Part shown: one piece after another, positions 1 to 10,993 of the stretch | How positions within the stretch are numbered: the first letter of the stretch is position 1 | How the letters are laid out: every line of letters starts with the position of its first letter | Assembly (NCBI GenBank): GCA_028622995.1 | Contig: JAJQJQ010000015.1 | Span: 3,410,001 to 3,474,000 of the forward strand | Reading direction: 5' to 3' | Length of the DNA: 64,000 nt | DNA from: Panagrolaimus kolymaensis | Lineage: Eukaryota; Nematoda; Chromadorea; Rhabditida; Panagrolaimidae | Notes under the pieces: model-generated | The model's database searches: none | The model's input: only the letters and a program-made list of their open reading frames with translations | What the model was told of the DNA's origin: nothing | Program-made: the position numbers and the translations under genes

Positions 1-699
1 TGGTTTATAATAGGGCCGCGCCGATCTGGAACAGGAATTCACGTGGACCCCATGGGAACGAGTGCTTGGAATGCTTTAATTTCTGGTATAAAACTATGGT
101 GCATCTTTCATCCAAAAACTCCTGATTATCTTGTTAAACCTGTATCAACTGAAAAGGGTAAACATCCTGATGAAGCAATCACATGGTTTACAACAGTTTA
201 TAATCGAGTGCTATCAAATGATTGGCCAAATAATTATCCACCAATTGTTGGTCTTCAAATGGCTGGTGAAGTTATGTATGTTCCATCTGGTTGGTGGCAT
301 GTTGTGCTTAATATTGAAGATACTATAGCTGTAACAGAAAATTTTTGTGATGAAAGTAATTTCGAAAGATGTGTTAAGAAAGCATATTTATCAAGGCCAG
401 CATTTTTGGAACATTGGATTGAAAGATTGCGATTATATCATCCAAAATTTTATGAACAAAATCAAGATATTATTAGACGGGTTCAAAAGCCAAGGTTTTA
501 TGCAGATTCTTCAAGTTCCACAAGTTCTGATAGTGATAACGATGGAGATCAAAAGCTGGATGAAGAAAATTTCTTTCAAATTACTCATAAAAGGTACGTT
601 ATTTGCACACTTGCTTTTCTTATTCATAAGCAAGCTATTTTCAGAAAAATCTTGCCTCCATCTGAAATGCCAGATGTTCGTCGTCCTCGGGTTAATTGA
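1..699 (+). CDS. JMJD6: JMJD6-like JmjC-domain hydroxylase/demethylase, 3' part
   Basis: The reading frame is already open at base 1, so the 5' end of the gene lies outside the window. Exons 1-593 and 645-699 join across a 51-nt intron; the stop is at 697-699. The protein shows the JmjC iron site: His and Asp of GIHVDP and the distal His of GGWWHVVLN-type sequence (here SGWWHVVLN). The block SGTGIHVDPMGTSAWNAL and the following region ending in a Ser/Asp-rich tract (SSSSTSSDSDNDGD) match JMJD6, a nuclear Fe(II)/2-oxoglutarate-dependent lysyl hydroxylase of splicing factors (psr-1 in C. elegans). All visible ligands are intact. The Ser-rich tail is shorter than in vertebrates. It converges with the next gene, stop to stop, 196 nt apart. 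Family assignment is confident; the exact substrate is not shown by the sequence. Confidence 0.9.
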   Translation, partial: WFIIGPRRSGTGIHVDPMGTSAWNALISGIKLWCIFHPKTPDYLVKPVSTEKGKHPDEAITWFTTVYNRVLSNDWPNNYPPIVGLQMAGEVMYVPSGWWHVVLNIEDTIAVTENFCDESNFERCVKKAYLSRPAFLEHWIERLRLYHPKFYEQNQDIIRRVQKPRFYADSSSSTSSDSDNDGDQKLDEENFFQITHKRYVICTLAFLIHKQAIFRKILPPSEMPDVRRPRVN

Positions 700-895
700 T
701 AATACTGGTAATTTGTCTACTTTTGTGTCTTATTCGCCTTAACTTTTCTTTTTTTGCCATTTATGTATTCATTCTTTTTGATGTAAAATTTGGATCTCAA
801 TAAACTCATTTATACTTAAAAAATCATAGCCAAAATTATGTAACAAAAATAAAGTGTTTATTAAAATTTCAAACACAAAATCAAAACATAATGTG

Positions 896-1703
896 TTATT
901 TCTTTTTACCAACTAACTTTTTTCGTTGTTTCTTTGAAAGCTTATGTGATTTTCCTTTGGGTACTTCCATTTGTGGTGGAACAAAAGTTGAAGATGATGG
1001 TTGTTCAAACACCTAAAAAGCGTCGCAAATAAGCTTAAAATCGATGGTTGAAGTGAACTTACTTCATTTGATTTCTTTTTAGCAGTAATATCAATGCAAT
1101 GTAAAGTTGAAATCATTTCTTCAATTTCTAAACAATCTGAACCAAAACCAATCGTATTTACTTTTGGAAGGTTTAACGCTTTTGAAATTTCGGTTGATAA
1201 TTCAGGGATAACATAAAATTTTGTTTCTTTTGTTCCGCTGAAATTTTATTTATATTTAGTGAAGAAATAATGAAAAATTCACTCACTTTGTAGCCAATAA
1301 TCCCATCACCTGTCCCACTGCACTTGGAGATATCATAGTTGAGTCGAGTAATATCCATTTTAACTTATTGTTATTGTAAGCTTTTAAAGTTTGCCTTAAT
1401 CCAATGGTAATAAGCTTATCCTAAAATTTAACACATTAATTCATAAAAGAGTTTCTAAAAAATGAATCAAACCTTGTTAGGAAATGCTTCAGTTGATGAA
1501 GATGAAGGAATTGGATTTTCATTTGACAATGTTGCATCTTCTTGAACTTTAAATTTATTTGCAGCTTTCTGACGAATCTTACCAGCAGAAATTAGGAATT
1601 GAGAAAGAGATTCGAATGATATTTTATTTTCATCAATATGAAAGTTGATATGAAATGATGATGTTACATAAGGTCGAGGTGGACCACGTCTAATCATTTT
1701 CAA
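896..1703 (-). CDS. L7Ae-fold RNA-binding protein, RPP38-like (RNase P/MRP)
   Basis: Four exons on the minus strand (1703-1473, 1420-1287, 1237-1063, 1012-896) give 218 codons with consistent phases. The middle of the protein has the L7Ae/ribonuclease P p38 pattern: a helix with a GLRQTLKAYNNNKLKWILL segment, then LDSTMISPSAVGQVMGLL, then FYVIPELSTEISKALNLPK and a glycine-rich strand TIGFGSD. The C-terminus is basic (KLSKKQRKKLVGKKK), as expected for a nucleolar RNA-binding protein. The size fits RPP38 rather than the ~125-residue L7Ae ribosomal proteins. It faces the JMJD6 3' end. RPP38 is an inference from fold, length and the basic tail; another L7Ae-family protein is possible. Confidence 0.6.
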
Positions 1704-2145
1704 TATAAATGTTTAAAGTGGAGACCAAAAACACACGAACGATGATTGTTCTCAATCAAAGCTTCAACAAACATTTTTAGTAAACTTTTTTTGAATTAAA
1801 ACTAAAACTTTGGCCAAAAGAGGCTATCTTGCCAGAAAAGCGAACACGAAATTTTGTTGGACTTTGGAATTTTCAAGGTCCAAAACTTAACATTATTTTT
1901 TGCAATTTTAGAATTTGATGTATTTTTTAATTCATAACCGCTGAAATGCTCGGAGCAAGCTTACCAAGCACCTTCAAATACCTAAAAACCGCGTATTTCC
2001 TCCTCGTTTTCACCGTGGCCAATTTTTCTTCTTTCGCTTTTTGAGGAACAACAACGTGGCATTTTTTTTCATTTTAACTTTATTGCTTTATTTCCTTCAT
2101 TTTCTTATATCTTTATTTTAGATCCTTATTCAATTCGTCTAAAAC
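1704..2145. other. intergenic, shared 5' region of two divergent genes
   Basis: No coding frame is supported. The stretch separates the divergent starts of the RPP38-like gene and DAD1, so promoters for both should lie here. A pyrimidine-rich tract ending in TTTATTTTAG at about 2112-2121, some 25 nt before the DAD1 ATG, is a likely spliced-leader acceptor. Confidence 0.5.
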
Positions 2146-2559
2146 ATGGTTGAAGCTTTGAATATTATTCATAAACTTTTCAATGACTATCAAAAGACAA
2201 CACCCAACTTTCTCAAGCTTATCGATGCTTACATGTTTTATATCCTTTTGACTGGAGTATTTCAATTTGCTTATTGTCTTCTTGTTGGTACCTTTCCATT
2301 CAATGCTTTTCTCGCTGGGTTTGCTTCAACTGTTGGTTCCTTTATCCTTGCTGGTAAGTTAGTTTTGCCTTTATATATTTTGAGGAATAAGAATTCTCTG
2401 TGTGTAAATTTCATCGGCGTCATTTTAGCATGTCTTCGCATTCAAGTAAACCCTGAAAATCAAAAAGAATTCAATGGAATCAATCGTGAACGTGTATTTG
2501 CTGATTTCATCTTTGGTCATCTTGTCCTCCATCTTGTTGTTTTTAACTTCCTTGGTTAA
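2146..2559 (+). CDS. dad-1: DAD1, oligosaccharyltransferase subunit
   Basis: Exons 2146-2353 and 2429-2559 encode 112 residues, the normal DAD1 length (about 113). Recognisable features are the N-terminal cytosolic helix, three hydrophobic membrane segments, the motif VGSFILA running across the splice site into CLRIQVNP, and the C-terminal [23 protein letters not shown]1 is a small integral membrane subunit of the ER oligosaccharyltransferase that N-glycosylates nascent proteins; its loss causes apoptosis in animals. The 75-nt intron has no in-frame stop, so an unspliced transcript would read as a 137-residue protein; homology shows that the spliced form is the real one. The gene is followed 257 nt later by ABT1 on the same strand. 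Confidence 0.95.
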   Translation: MVEALNIIHKLFNDYQKTTPNFLKLIDAYMFYILLTGVFQFAYCLLVGTFPFNAFLAGFASTVGSFILAGKLVLPLYILRNKNSLCVNFIGVILACLRIQVNPENQKEFNGINRERVFADFIFGHLVLHLVVFNFLG

Positions 2560-2783
2560 AGAAGAAAAAAAAGAATTTCTACCTGATTTCGTTATTTATA
2601 TAATTAATTAGTTAATAATATCATGCCTTTGTTTTTCTTTGTTTTGTATCCTTAACTTATTTCGTGGTTTATTTATTGTTATAAAAGTTAATAAAGTTTC
2701 AACAAAAAAGCTGCATTTTGTTTGATGAAATCGTTGTTTAACGATAGTTACTTTGTGGGATTTTGCAAATTTATAAAGATCGT

Positions 2784-2798
2784 AAAGATTGGGTTTCA
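2784..2798 (+). promoter_or_regulatory. putative trans-splice acceptor between dad-1 and abt-1
   Basis: The sequence GATTGGGTTTCAG ends 18 nt before the ABT1 ATG, with no upstream exon in sight. A polyadenylation signal (AATAAAG) lies near 2691 in the dad-1 3' region. A gap of about 100 nt between poly(A) signal and acceptor is the usual layout of a nematode operon. Confidence 0.5.
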
Positions 2799-2816
2799 GA
2801 TTATCTTATCCGAAAA

Positions 2817-3713
2817 ATGGGCAAGCCAGTAGCAGAGAAAAAATTATCAAAAAAGAATAAAAAGAAATCGTAAGCTTTTTTGTTCATCTTTGCAACACCT
2901 ACAATACTTACATATGTACTTTTCAGGAAATTTGTCAATGAAAAACGCGATGTTCGTGATATTAAAGTTATTCGCGACAAATTGTTAACCATCGAAGACA
3001 TTGAAAAAGAACTTGAAGACGAAGGACAAAATACAATCGGTAAATTCTTTTTTTTGTCCATTGCTGTAATCTCTAAGACTTTTTTTTCAGCTCCAAAAGA
3101 ATTGAATGCTGAAGAAAAGCAACGTCGATCCGGTGTTGTTTATTTTCCATCAATTCCTCCCGGATTTACGGTATCTCGACTACGTGATGAACTTTCAAAG
3201 CTTGCAAATATTGGAAGAATTTATTTACAACAAGATCGAAAAAAAAGAAAGGGATCAAAAAGTGCTCGATATTCTGAAGGTTGGGTTGAATTTATGTCAA
3301 AACGAAAAGCTAAAATGGTTGCTACAATGTTATGTGGTCAATTAGTTCTTGGGAAACGTACTTCTTTAGCTTATGATTGCATTTGGACATGTAAATATTT
3401 GCATGGATTTAAATGGGTTCATCTAATGGAACAACTTGTTTATGAACAAAAAGTTGAAGAACAACGCCTTCGTGCTGAATTAAGACAAGTTAAAAAAGCC
3501 GCCGAATATTTCGCTGATAAAGTTGAAAAGGGAAGCCGAATCAAACAACTGGAAGAAAAGGTTCTCAAGAAAGGTGGACTATGGGAGAAATATTGTCGAC
3601 AAGTTGAACAACGAAAAACTGTACAAGCTAAACCAAATGAAGCTGATATTGCTAATGATAAAGAAGATTTGATGAAGTTGATTTTTGATGCAAAAGATGA
3701 TGAATCTGATTAA
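2817..3713 (+). CDS. abt1: ABT1/ESF2 family pre-rRNA processing factor
   Basis: Exons 2817-2869, 2927-3039 and 3091-3713 give 262 residues. A basic N-terminus (KKLSKKNKKKS) is followed by an RRM-like domain at about residues 75-165 (GVVYFPSIPPGFTVSRLRDEL, GWVEFMSKRKAKMVATMLCG), then the family signature KYLHGFKWVHLMEQLVYE and a charged coiled-coil C-terminus. ESF2/ABT1 proteins bind U3 snoRNA and pre-rRNA and are needed for early 18S rRNA processing in the nucleolus; the mammalian name comes from an interaction with TBP. The start was chosen because it opens a basic exon and sits just after a trans-splice-like acceptor. It is probably the second gene of a dad-1 operon. Confidence 0.9.
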
Positions 3714-4741
3714 TTTTGTTATAGTATTTTATTGTTGATTTTGAATAAAATTTTTTTACATATGCGTTGAACACAACAGCGTAATGCAGTAGAAATAAAT
3801 GGCTAACATTTTGATGAATCCACTTCGCCATTAAAAAACCTGGGCATGGCTTCACCCGCTGACTTGAGTTCAGAGCTTGATCTAATCAAAAGTATATAAA
3901 TGCTCAAGTCTGGGCTTTCAATCAATGTTTCTAATTTTCAAAAAAGTCACTCCAGATATTTTACAACAGAAACCTCGAAACCAACTCGGGAAGTGATTCT
4001 CTTGAATCATTATCGGAGTCTTACAATAATCCTCATTCCAGTAATTTCCAAGCGTTCAAACAACACAAATGAATAATTTTCGTTTAAATATTTTTAATGA
4101 TGAACAAATGCAATAATCGATGCAATTTGTCCTTGTTGGATATTACTCTTGTTAGCAAACTAAAATAAACCCTTATCATTGACGGTGAAAACAGAAAAAT
4201 AACTATAGTCTATCTGAATGTTTTTAATATAACAAAAGTTTGATTCAATAAAAAAAAAGTTTGCAATTCAAAAACACGAACAACAATAATGTGTTGAAAA
4301 ATTAACTTTGAAAAATTCATACAAAATGGTTTTATGTTTTAGCACGAAAAAGGCCATAAATTCCGTTTTCAAAACTTTGAGTATTTTTTTATTTTCGTAT
4401 TCTTGTTGCTTTGATTGTTAGCGTCTCTGTGATAAAGTTTTTCATTGTTGTTGGGTTTAATTTATTGTTATTTTCAATATAGTTGGTGTACTTTAGCTAA
4501 AAACCAATATCACAAAACTTGGAATAATTCGGCGGATAAAAATTGAACAACCATTCGTTTCTCTTTAAATAAATTTTGCATTTGAAAAGTGGAAAAAAAT
4601 TATTTACTGCGCGCGGTACATATTCTAATTTTACATTTTTTTTCATCGAGCTAATATTTTTTCGTTTTCATCATAATCATTCGTTTCCTTTGTGCTTACA
4701 TGTTTCACGTTTAACAACTTTTAGTTCATTTGCTGTTCAAA
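3714..4741. other. intergenic, upstream of compact VPS13D
   Basis: AT-rich stretch with an AATAAA signal near 3744 for ABT1. Short ORFs here have no recognisable product. I see no RNA gene or repeat. Confidence 0.5.
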
Positions 4742-7700
4742 ATGTTCAACAACTTGATCACTAGCGTTCTAAATAATTACGTTGGAGAATATTTGGAGAA
4801 TATCAATGCTCATCAACTAACAATCGCACTTTTACAAGGTTCGTTTTTAAAATTATTTTCATACTAAAGAGCAAAGATAGGATAAAAATTGTTTTAATAT
4901 TATTGATTTTGAAGTTTAATATAATGTTTAACCTTTTTAGGACAAGTCGAATTAGAAAATGTTCCACTCAAAAAGACGGCTTTGCGAAAGCTTGATGTTC
5001 CACTTCAAGTCAAATCTGGTGTCATTGGTAAGCTAACTCTTAGCGTACCTATGACTCGAATGAAATCTGAACCATGGATCTTGAAAATGAATGATTTGTT
5101 GGTCGTGCTCTCACCATCCGATGGAAATTTTAATGCTAAAGACTTCGAAGCTGATGAACAAGCAAAGAAAGAAGAGCTCTTAACAGCTTTGGAAACTCAT
5201 CATAAGGCTTGTTTCTTCCATATCTTTTCATTCACTCTTAACCTTCATATAACTTTAGTCTGTAATCTCCTTCAATATAGGAATGCCAGCAAAAGAAGAA
5301 GCTATACAAAATCAATATTGGGGAACATCTTTAGTTTCTGCTGTTACTAATAATATTCAGGTTTTTATTTCATTCAAAATCTCATTAATACCCTTATTTT
5401 TTAGCTTATTATCACAAATGTCCATATACTTTATGAAGATGACTCAACTATGCCCAATAAAGCTCCATTTAACATTGGTTTTCGTATTGAAGAAATCAGC
5501 ATTCAAACTACCACTTCTCAATGGAAAGCCGAATTCATCCATCCAACTGAAGGTGTCAATGTTTTCAAGAAGCTTAACATCAAAGGATTCTCCCTGTTTT
5601 GGAATTTTCACTACGAAATTCGGAATTATGCATCTTCAGCTGTTGAATTAAAGGTAGGTCTTTACGAATCGCTTTTTTTTTCTCTTATTTTTTATCTTTT
5701 ATATTTAAGGCTTTTTTGTGTACTGAAAATTCAAAAGAAAATCATTTTATTTTGCATCCATTTACAATGCAAGCTTTAATGGAAAAGAACTCAAGCAAAT
5801 TGCCTTTAAATACAGTACCAGCTATTCCAAGATTTAAAGTTGATTTGCGTCCTGAAAATGTCAATATTGAATTGTCTAAAAAGCAATTTGCTCAAATTCG
5901 TATGCTTTCAAGAGAATGGGCTCGGTTTGATCGTGCAAGGCAACATCGTAAATGGAGACCTTCCATAGCTGTAAAAGGAAAGTACGTTCTGATTTTTTTA
6001 TTAACATTTCTACCTTGGGTTTTATTTTAGCTCGAAAGAATGGTGGAAATTTGCGATTGGTCGTGTTATGGATGAAGTTAAAAGAAATCGGCAACGTTGT
6101 TCTACTGAGTTCCTTGTTACTCGAACAAAAGAATTAAATCTCTATTGCAAAGCTTACAAAAAGAGACTCGAAGCATATATTAATGACCAACAAAATTTGA
6201 AAGCTATTAGGTAATCACTTTTTTTACTTTTTGGTCAATGATTTGAGATTATATGTTCATTCAATGTTGTATTCGAAGTTTGCTTGCTATTAATTTAATA
6301 CCATTTTAGAACTCCTGGAAGAAGCGTTAACGAACCTTCTCCTTCTACCGACGTCTCATTCGATGATGATGCTTTTTTGAAACAAATTGAACTCGACTCT
6401 AACTATTCCTATCATGTATGTGTCTTTATAGTTTTTTTCTTATTAAAATAGCTTTATTCATCTTTAGGAACTCCATATCTTTCGCGAAACAGTATTTCGT
6501 CGTCTTATGCGCCAAAAGGAGGAAGAAAGAAAAGCTTGTTCTGAAGAGACTGAAAAATCTGCCACTTATTCAATGGTGACACCAAAAGCTGCGATACATA
6601 AACGCCTACCATCTGAAAATAATGGAAACAACAAAGAACCTCAAGGATTATATGGTTGGGTCTCAACTTGGTTTGGATCTAATGAAGTTAAAGGTAATAC
6701 ATTAAACATGGCTCCTTTTTTATCTAAAATATTTTGTTTTTAGAAGACAAACCTGATGAAAATCAAGAACCGCTAGGAGTTTATGGATGGGTCTCTAGCT
6801 GGTTTGCACCTAATCAACCTAAAGGTAAGCTCATTAGTTTATGGAATGAAAGATTTGAAGCTACATTTTATAGTGGAAAATTCACAAAATTTGCAAAAAA
6901 TTGAGAAGAAAATTGAAGCTGAAATCAAGGATGTTTTAAGTGAATCATGGGATGATTCTACGGTACTTCGAAGAGATAATCTCCTTGCTGAAATTGATTT
7001 GAAGCTTGAAAGAATCATCATTCGTTTTGTGGACGATGACCAAAAAGACAAAGGAAGTCATGTTATAGCTATGGATTGGCGCTATGTATCATCTCGTGTT
7101 CAACTTTCTCCTCGTGAACATCGTACTGAATTCTCGCTTTCTGTTGGTGATATGTCTATTCAAATGCTTCGTTTGGAACCTAGTGTTTCTAATTCTCAAG
7201 GTGATGAAATAGATGAATATCAATTTACAACTCATTTATTATTTGCAATAGGAAAAGCAAAACCTGAAGAAATACTAGGTGAATCTCATGCAGTAGGAAT
7301 ATCAAATGGAGTGAAAAAAGAACATAAAGATACTTGGCTAAAGTGAGTTATGGTTTATGAAACGGTGAAAGTATTTGTGTTTTCAGGATGAATTACTGCC
7401 AGAAGACTTCTCGATTCAATGTCCTTCAAAAACTTGATGCGAATTTTTGTCCTCTTTCCGTGATCTATGACGACGATGCCACAAATGTTCTTACAAGATT
7501 TTTGGATTCTGATACAGCTTTCATCGAAAAAACCTGCGATGTTATAAATGACGATTTAGATGATCTTGGTTCTATTGGTGAAACACATGGCAGTTATAAC
7601 ATCTCAATTCCATCTATTCTTTTGGAACTCCGATCCTGTCATCTTTCTCTCGCTTCCAAAGAGCCTGGCTTGCTTAGTTCACGTTTTGCGTGCGCTCAAA

Positions 7701-10335
7701 TTAGCAATGTTAACGCAAAGTTGTTATATGGTAACACTGAAATAATTCCTGCTCTTTTCAAGATGGATTATATCAAGAGAAGTTGGTTTATTTTTAATAC
7801 ATTCTCTTTAACATCCATTTTTTAGAGAAAAGTGAATGTCTTTTGTACATGAATCTTTCAATTGATGATGCTCGTGTTAAAACTCTGTATTCGAAAAGTC
7901 ATGGTAATCCTTTGGATGATTCACAAAACGGCGCGCATCCCATTATTCGTCTCATTCTTTCTTCAATTCAAATGGAATCTATTGTTGGCAGAAACTTAAC
8001 ATCTTCATTTCATTTCAACAGTGATTACTACAATCCAATTTCTGGCGGTTGGGAGCCTTTCATCGAGCCATGGAAAATTAAACATTTAAGTTGTATATGG
8101 AAACCGAACCATCTTCGACTTTTCTTGAAACCTGCGTTACATAGCTCGCTTGATGTGAACATTACTCCTTCATTTGTTCACCAAATGGATGCTTTTTTCT
8201 CAAATGCATCTAATGAAGTAAAAATTCTTGATGAAAAAATTGCAAATGAATTATCTCGACAGCGAGCTGCTCCTGTTACAGTTAATTATTTCAACTTCAA
8301 CGTGGAACTCGAATTGACTGCTGGAATGGGCATTTCTCTGGTTAATGATGATTCAGAAGAAATTATTTATGCAAGATTACATGGAATGCATTTGCATTTT
8401 TGTCGCGTTAAGAAGACTTATAAAGTTACTGGACATGTCAACGTTATTCAAGCTGATAATCAATTGTTAACAGCAGAAAAATGGCAAGCACTTTATTGTC
8501 ATTCAAATGCCATTAAGAAAGGTGCAGACGATGAAACTACCATCACTGGTACGCAATCTTCCAACTTTAATCCAGCTTTAAAAGTTGAAATTTGTTACAC
8601 TCCAATGGAACGATGCGATCTTTTTAAAGTAAGCTTCTTAAATGATTACTCATTTTGTTAAATTTCATTTTTCATAATGTCTATTATCAATATCATTAAT
8701 TTTATATTTTTTAGCTCTTTCGTTTAAAATCTTCTGACATGTGCATTCTCTTGGATGAAACCTTGTTATGGAAACTTTTACAATTCTGGGAACAAATCGG
8801 ATGCGGCGAAGAAAACTCTACTCCCAGCATTCAAACTGCGGTTGCGAATGCTGATAAAAGCAATTCACTAAAACCTGCTGAAACTCCTTCTCGAAGATGC
8901 TACTTTGAAACCTTGGATCTTGAATTTGGAAATATTGCTTTAACTGGTTTGCTAATTTATAAGTTTTTATCATCAAATTTATTTTTTGCTATTTCAGTTT
9001 TAACTGTTGCTAAATATGGTTTACCAAAGGATTTACAATTGTTCAAACGTAAATACAGCATCAAGCTTGTTTCATTTGAAAATGCTATTATTTCTCTTCC
9101 TCCATTTAAAAAACAACATTATGATGAAACAGTACAATTTTTGGTTGAAGCTTTGAGTGAATTTTATTGGTGTAAGTTTTTGAACTTTAGAAGTTTATAG
9201 CTTCATCGTTTATCAAAAGCTTTACCTCCGATTTTTTTAGTTGAACTTCAAAAGCAAACAATTAATATTGTATTTACAATGGATGCATTTGGAAATCCTC
9301 TTGGATTAGCAAAAGATATGAAGGATTCGCTTGAAGGTTTACTATTCGAAGGTGATTTTGCTGGTTTCGTTGGTGGTCTTGGATATGGTGTAACAAATTC
9401 ATTTTCGAAAGCTTTATCGTCTATGTCTCGTGGTGTTGGTTATTTTACATTTGATGATCAACATGAAGCTAAAAGAAAGAAAGCAATGAGACATGAACCT
9501 TCAACATCAAAATCTGGAGCTGCTTTTTCACATCTTTGTAATGGTGTCAGAGGTCTTGGCGTTGGTGTTTTAGGTGGTTTAACTGCAATCGTTGGAAATA
9601 CATCAAATGCAACTAAAAAAGAAGGATATCTTACTGGAGTTCCAAAAGGCATTGTAACAGGCGTGGTGGATACTGTTACAAAACCCGCTCAAGGTATACT
9701 GGATTTGGTTGAAGGTACAGCTTCAGCATTAAAAGAAGCGGTTGGAAGTCATTCATGTAAGCTTTTCCTCTAACTTCGTGGTTTCAACTTAACTAAAAAA
9801 TTTTTAGCGAAAAAATCTCAATTTGCTGAACATAGAATTCGATTGCCTCGTGTATGCAAAAACTTGGAATCTTTGCTTCCTTTTTATTCTCATAGAATGG
9901 CTGAAGCTCAGCAAGAACTTTTGCGTATTAATGGTTATTCGACTAATGAAGTGTATGTTTTGTGTCTATTTCGGTTTTCATTTAAACCCTTTTAGGCTCC
10001 TTGATGTTGAAATCATTTTCCGGCAACGCACTCATAATCTTATTGAACATCGTGTACTAATTTCATCGGAGAATTGCTATTGCTTGCGTCAAATCAATGA
10101 TTCATCTGCTACAGTCACCCAACAAATTCCATATCAAAACTTCAAAAAGATGTTCATTGTACCAAACACTGATGTTGGAAAAGGCTTTATCTTTGTTGCT
10201 GTGGAAAACAACAATTCAAAGCAATCAACTCGATTAGTATGTCAAGATAACGAAACAGCCAAAAGACTTTGTGCTAAAATTCTTCGAGCGAAACAACTTT
10301 ATGATCGTTCAATGGAAATGTCTTCCGATGATTGA
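4742..10335 (+). CDS. compact VPS13D-like bridge lipid-transfer protein, lacks VAB and ricin-like domains
   Basis: Seventeen exons (4742-4838, 4941-5206, 5259-5360, 5405-5653, 5710-5981, 6031-6210, 6310-6415, 6468-6693, 6744-6824, 6874-7342, 7387-7781, 7826-8628, 8715-8946, 8998-9171, 9241-9756, 9808-9952, 9996-10335) encode 1550 residues without a stop. The N-terminus is the chorein/VPS13_N domain ([24 protein letters not shown], closest to VPS13D). The C-terminus has the DH-like/ATG2_C region ([17 protein letters not shown]...[14 protein letters not shown]) and a PH-like end. Compared with the full-length paralogue at 19.2-32.7 kb it lacks two blocks: about 3 kb of coding sequence from the middle of the bridge, and the VAB adaptor-binding domain with the ricin-like domain. 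The joins are in frame: exon 7387-7781 passes directly from [12 protein letters not shown] to KLLYGNTEI. Exon 6744-6824 is an extra copy of the end of the preceding exon. The intron after 5206 appears to start with GC. VPS13 proteins move lipids between organelles through a hydrophobic groove; this one should have a shorter channel and no VAB targeting. Confidence 0.85.
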
Positions 10336-10993
10336 TTAAATTTGTTTTCTGTATAATATATTATTGTGTATTTAATGATAGCTTTTGTAATAAATGTGAT
10401 TAAACTGTTGTTTTAATTTGTTTGATTTAACACTTTTGTCATAGCGCTTAACTCTACATATTAGTGAAACAAACACCTCAAGAGTAAAAGGAAAAGAAAC
10501 TTGTAATTTGTGATGTGAAAGTATGGATTTTGAAAGCAACAAAATTTGAAGCTTCACAATCAAAAAACTTTTGGAAAACAGTTTAGATTTAATATTTACA
10601 AAAGAGTTTCATTGACGCTTCAAAGAAGGTTCTTTGTTTCATGAGTTTCATAACAAAAAAAAAGTCGATGTGTTCCTCAGAGCGATAAGTGAGCTCGACA
10701 GAAATGCAAATATTTTTATAAAGAACTTCCGTTCTTCATCGTTGATACAATCGTCTCTAATAATGATTATTATTTTGTTGAAAGATAGATACAACTTCTT
10801 TATTGGGTGACATAAATAAAGGAAAGAATTTATTTATATTGTTGTCATGAATGAACAAATTGCCAACTGAACATATTCCTTAAACTTTTTTAAATTTTCT
10901 TATTCATTGAGCTGCTTGAATATTTCTTTCGATCTTTTGGATAATTCTCCAAATATTTTTCATTCAATTCTTTGTAATTCAATAAATTACTAA
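10336..10993. other. intergenic between compact VPS13D and HIRA
   Basis: AT-rich; an AATAAATG element near 10390 may end the VPS13D transcript. No gene or structured RNA recognised. Confidence 0.4.
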
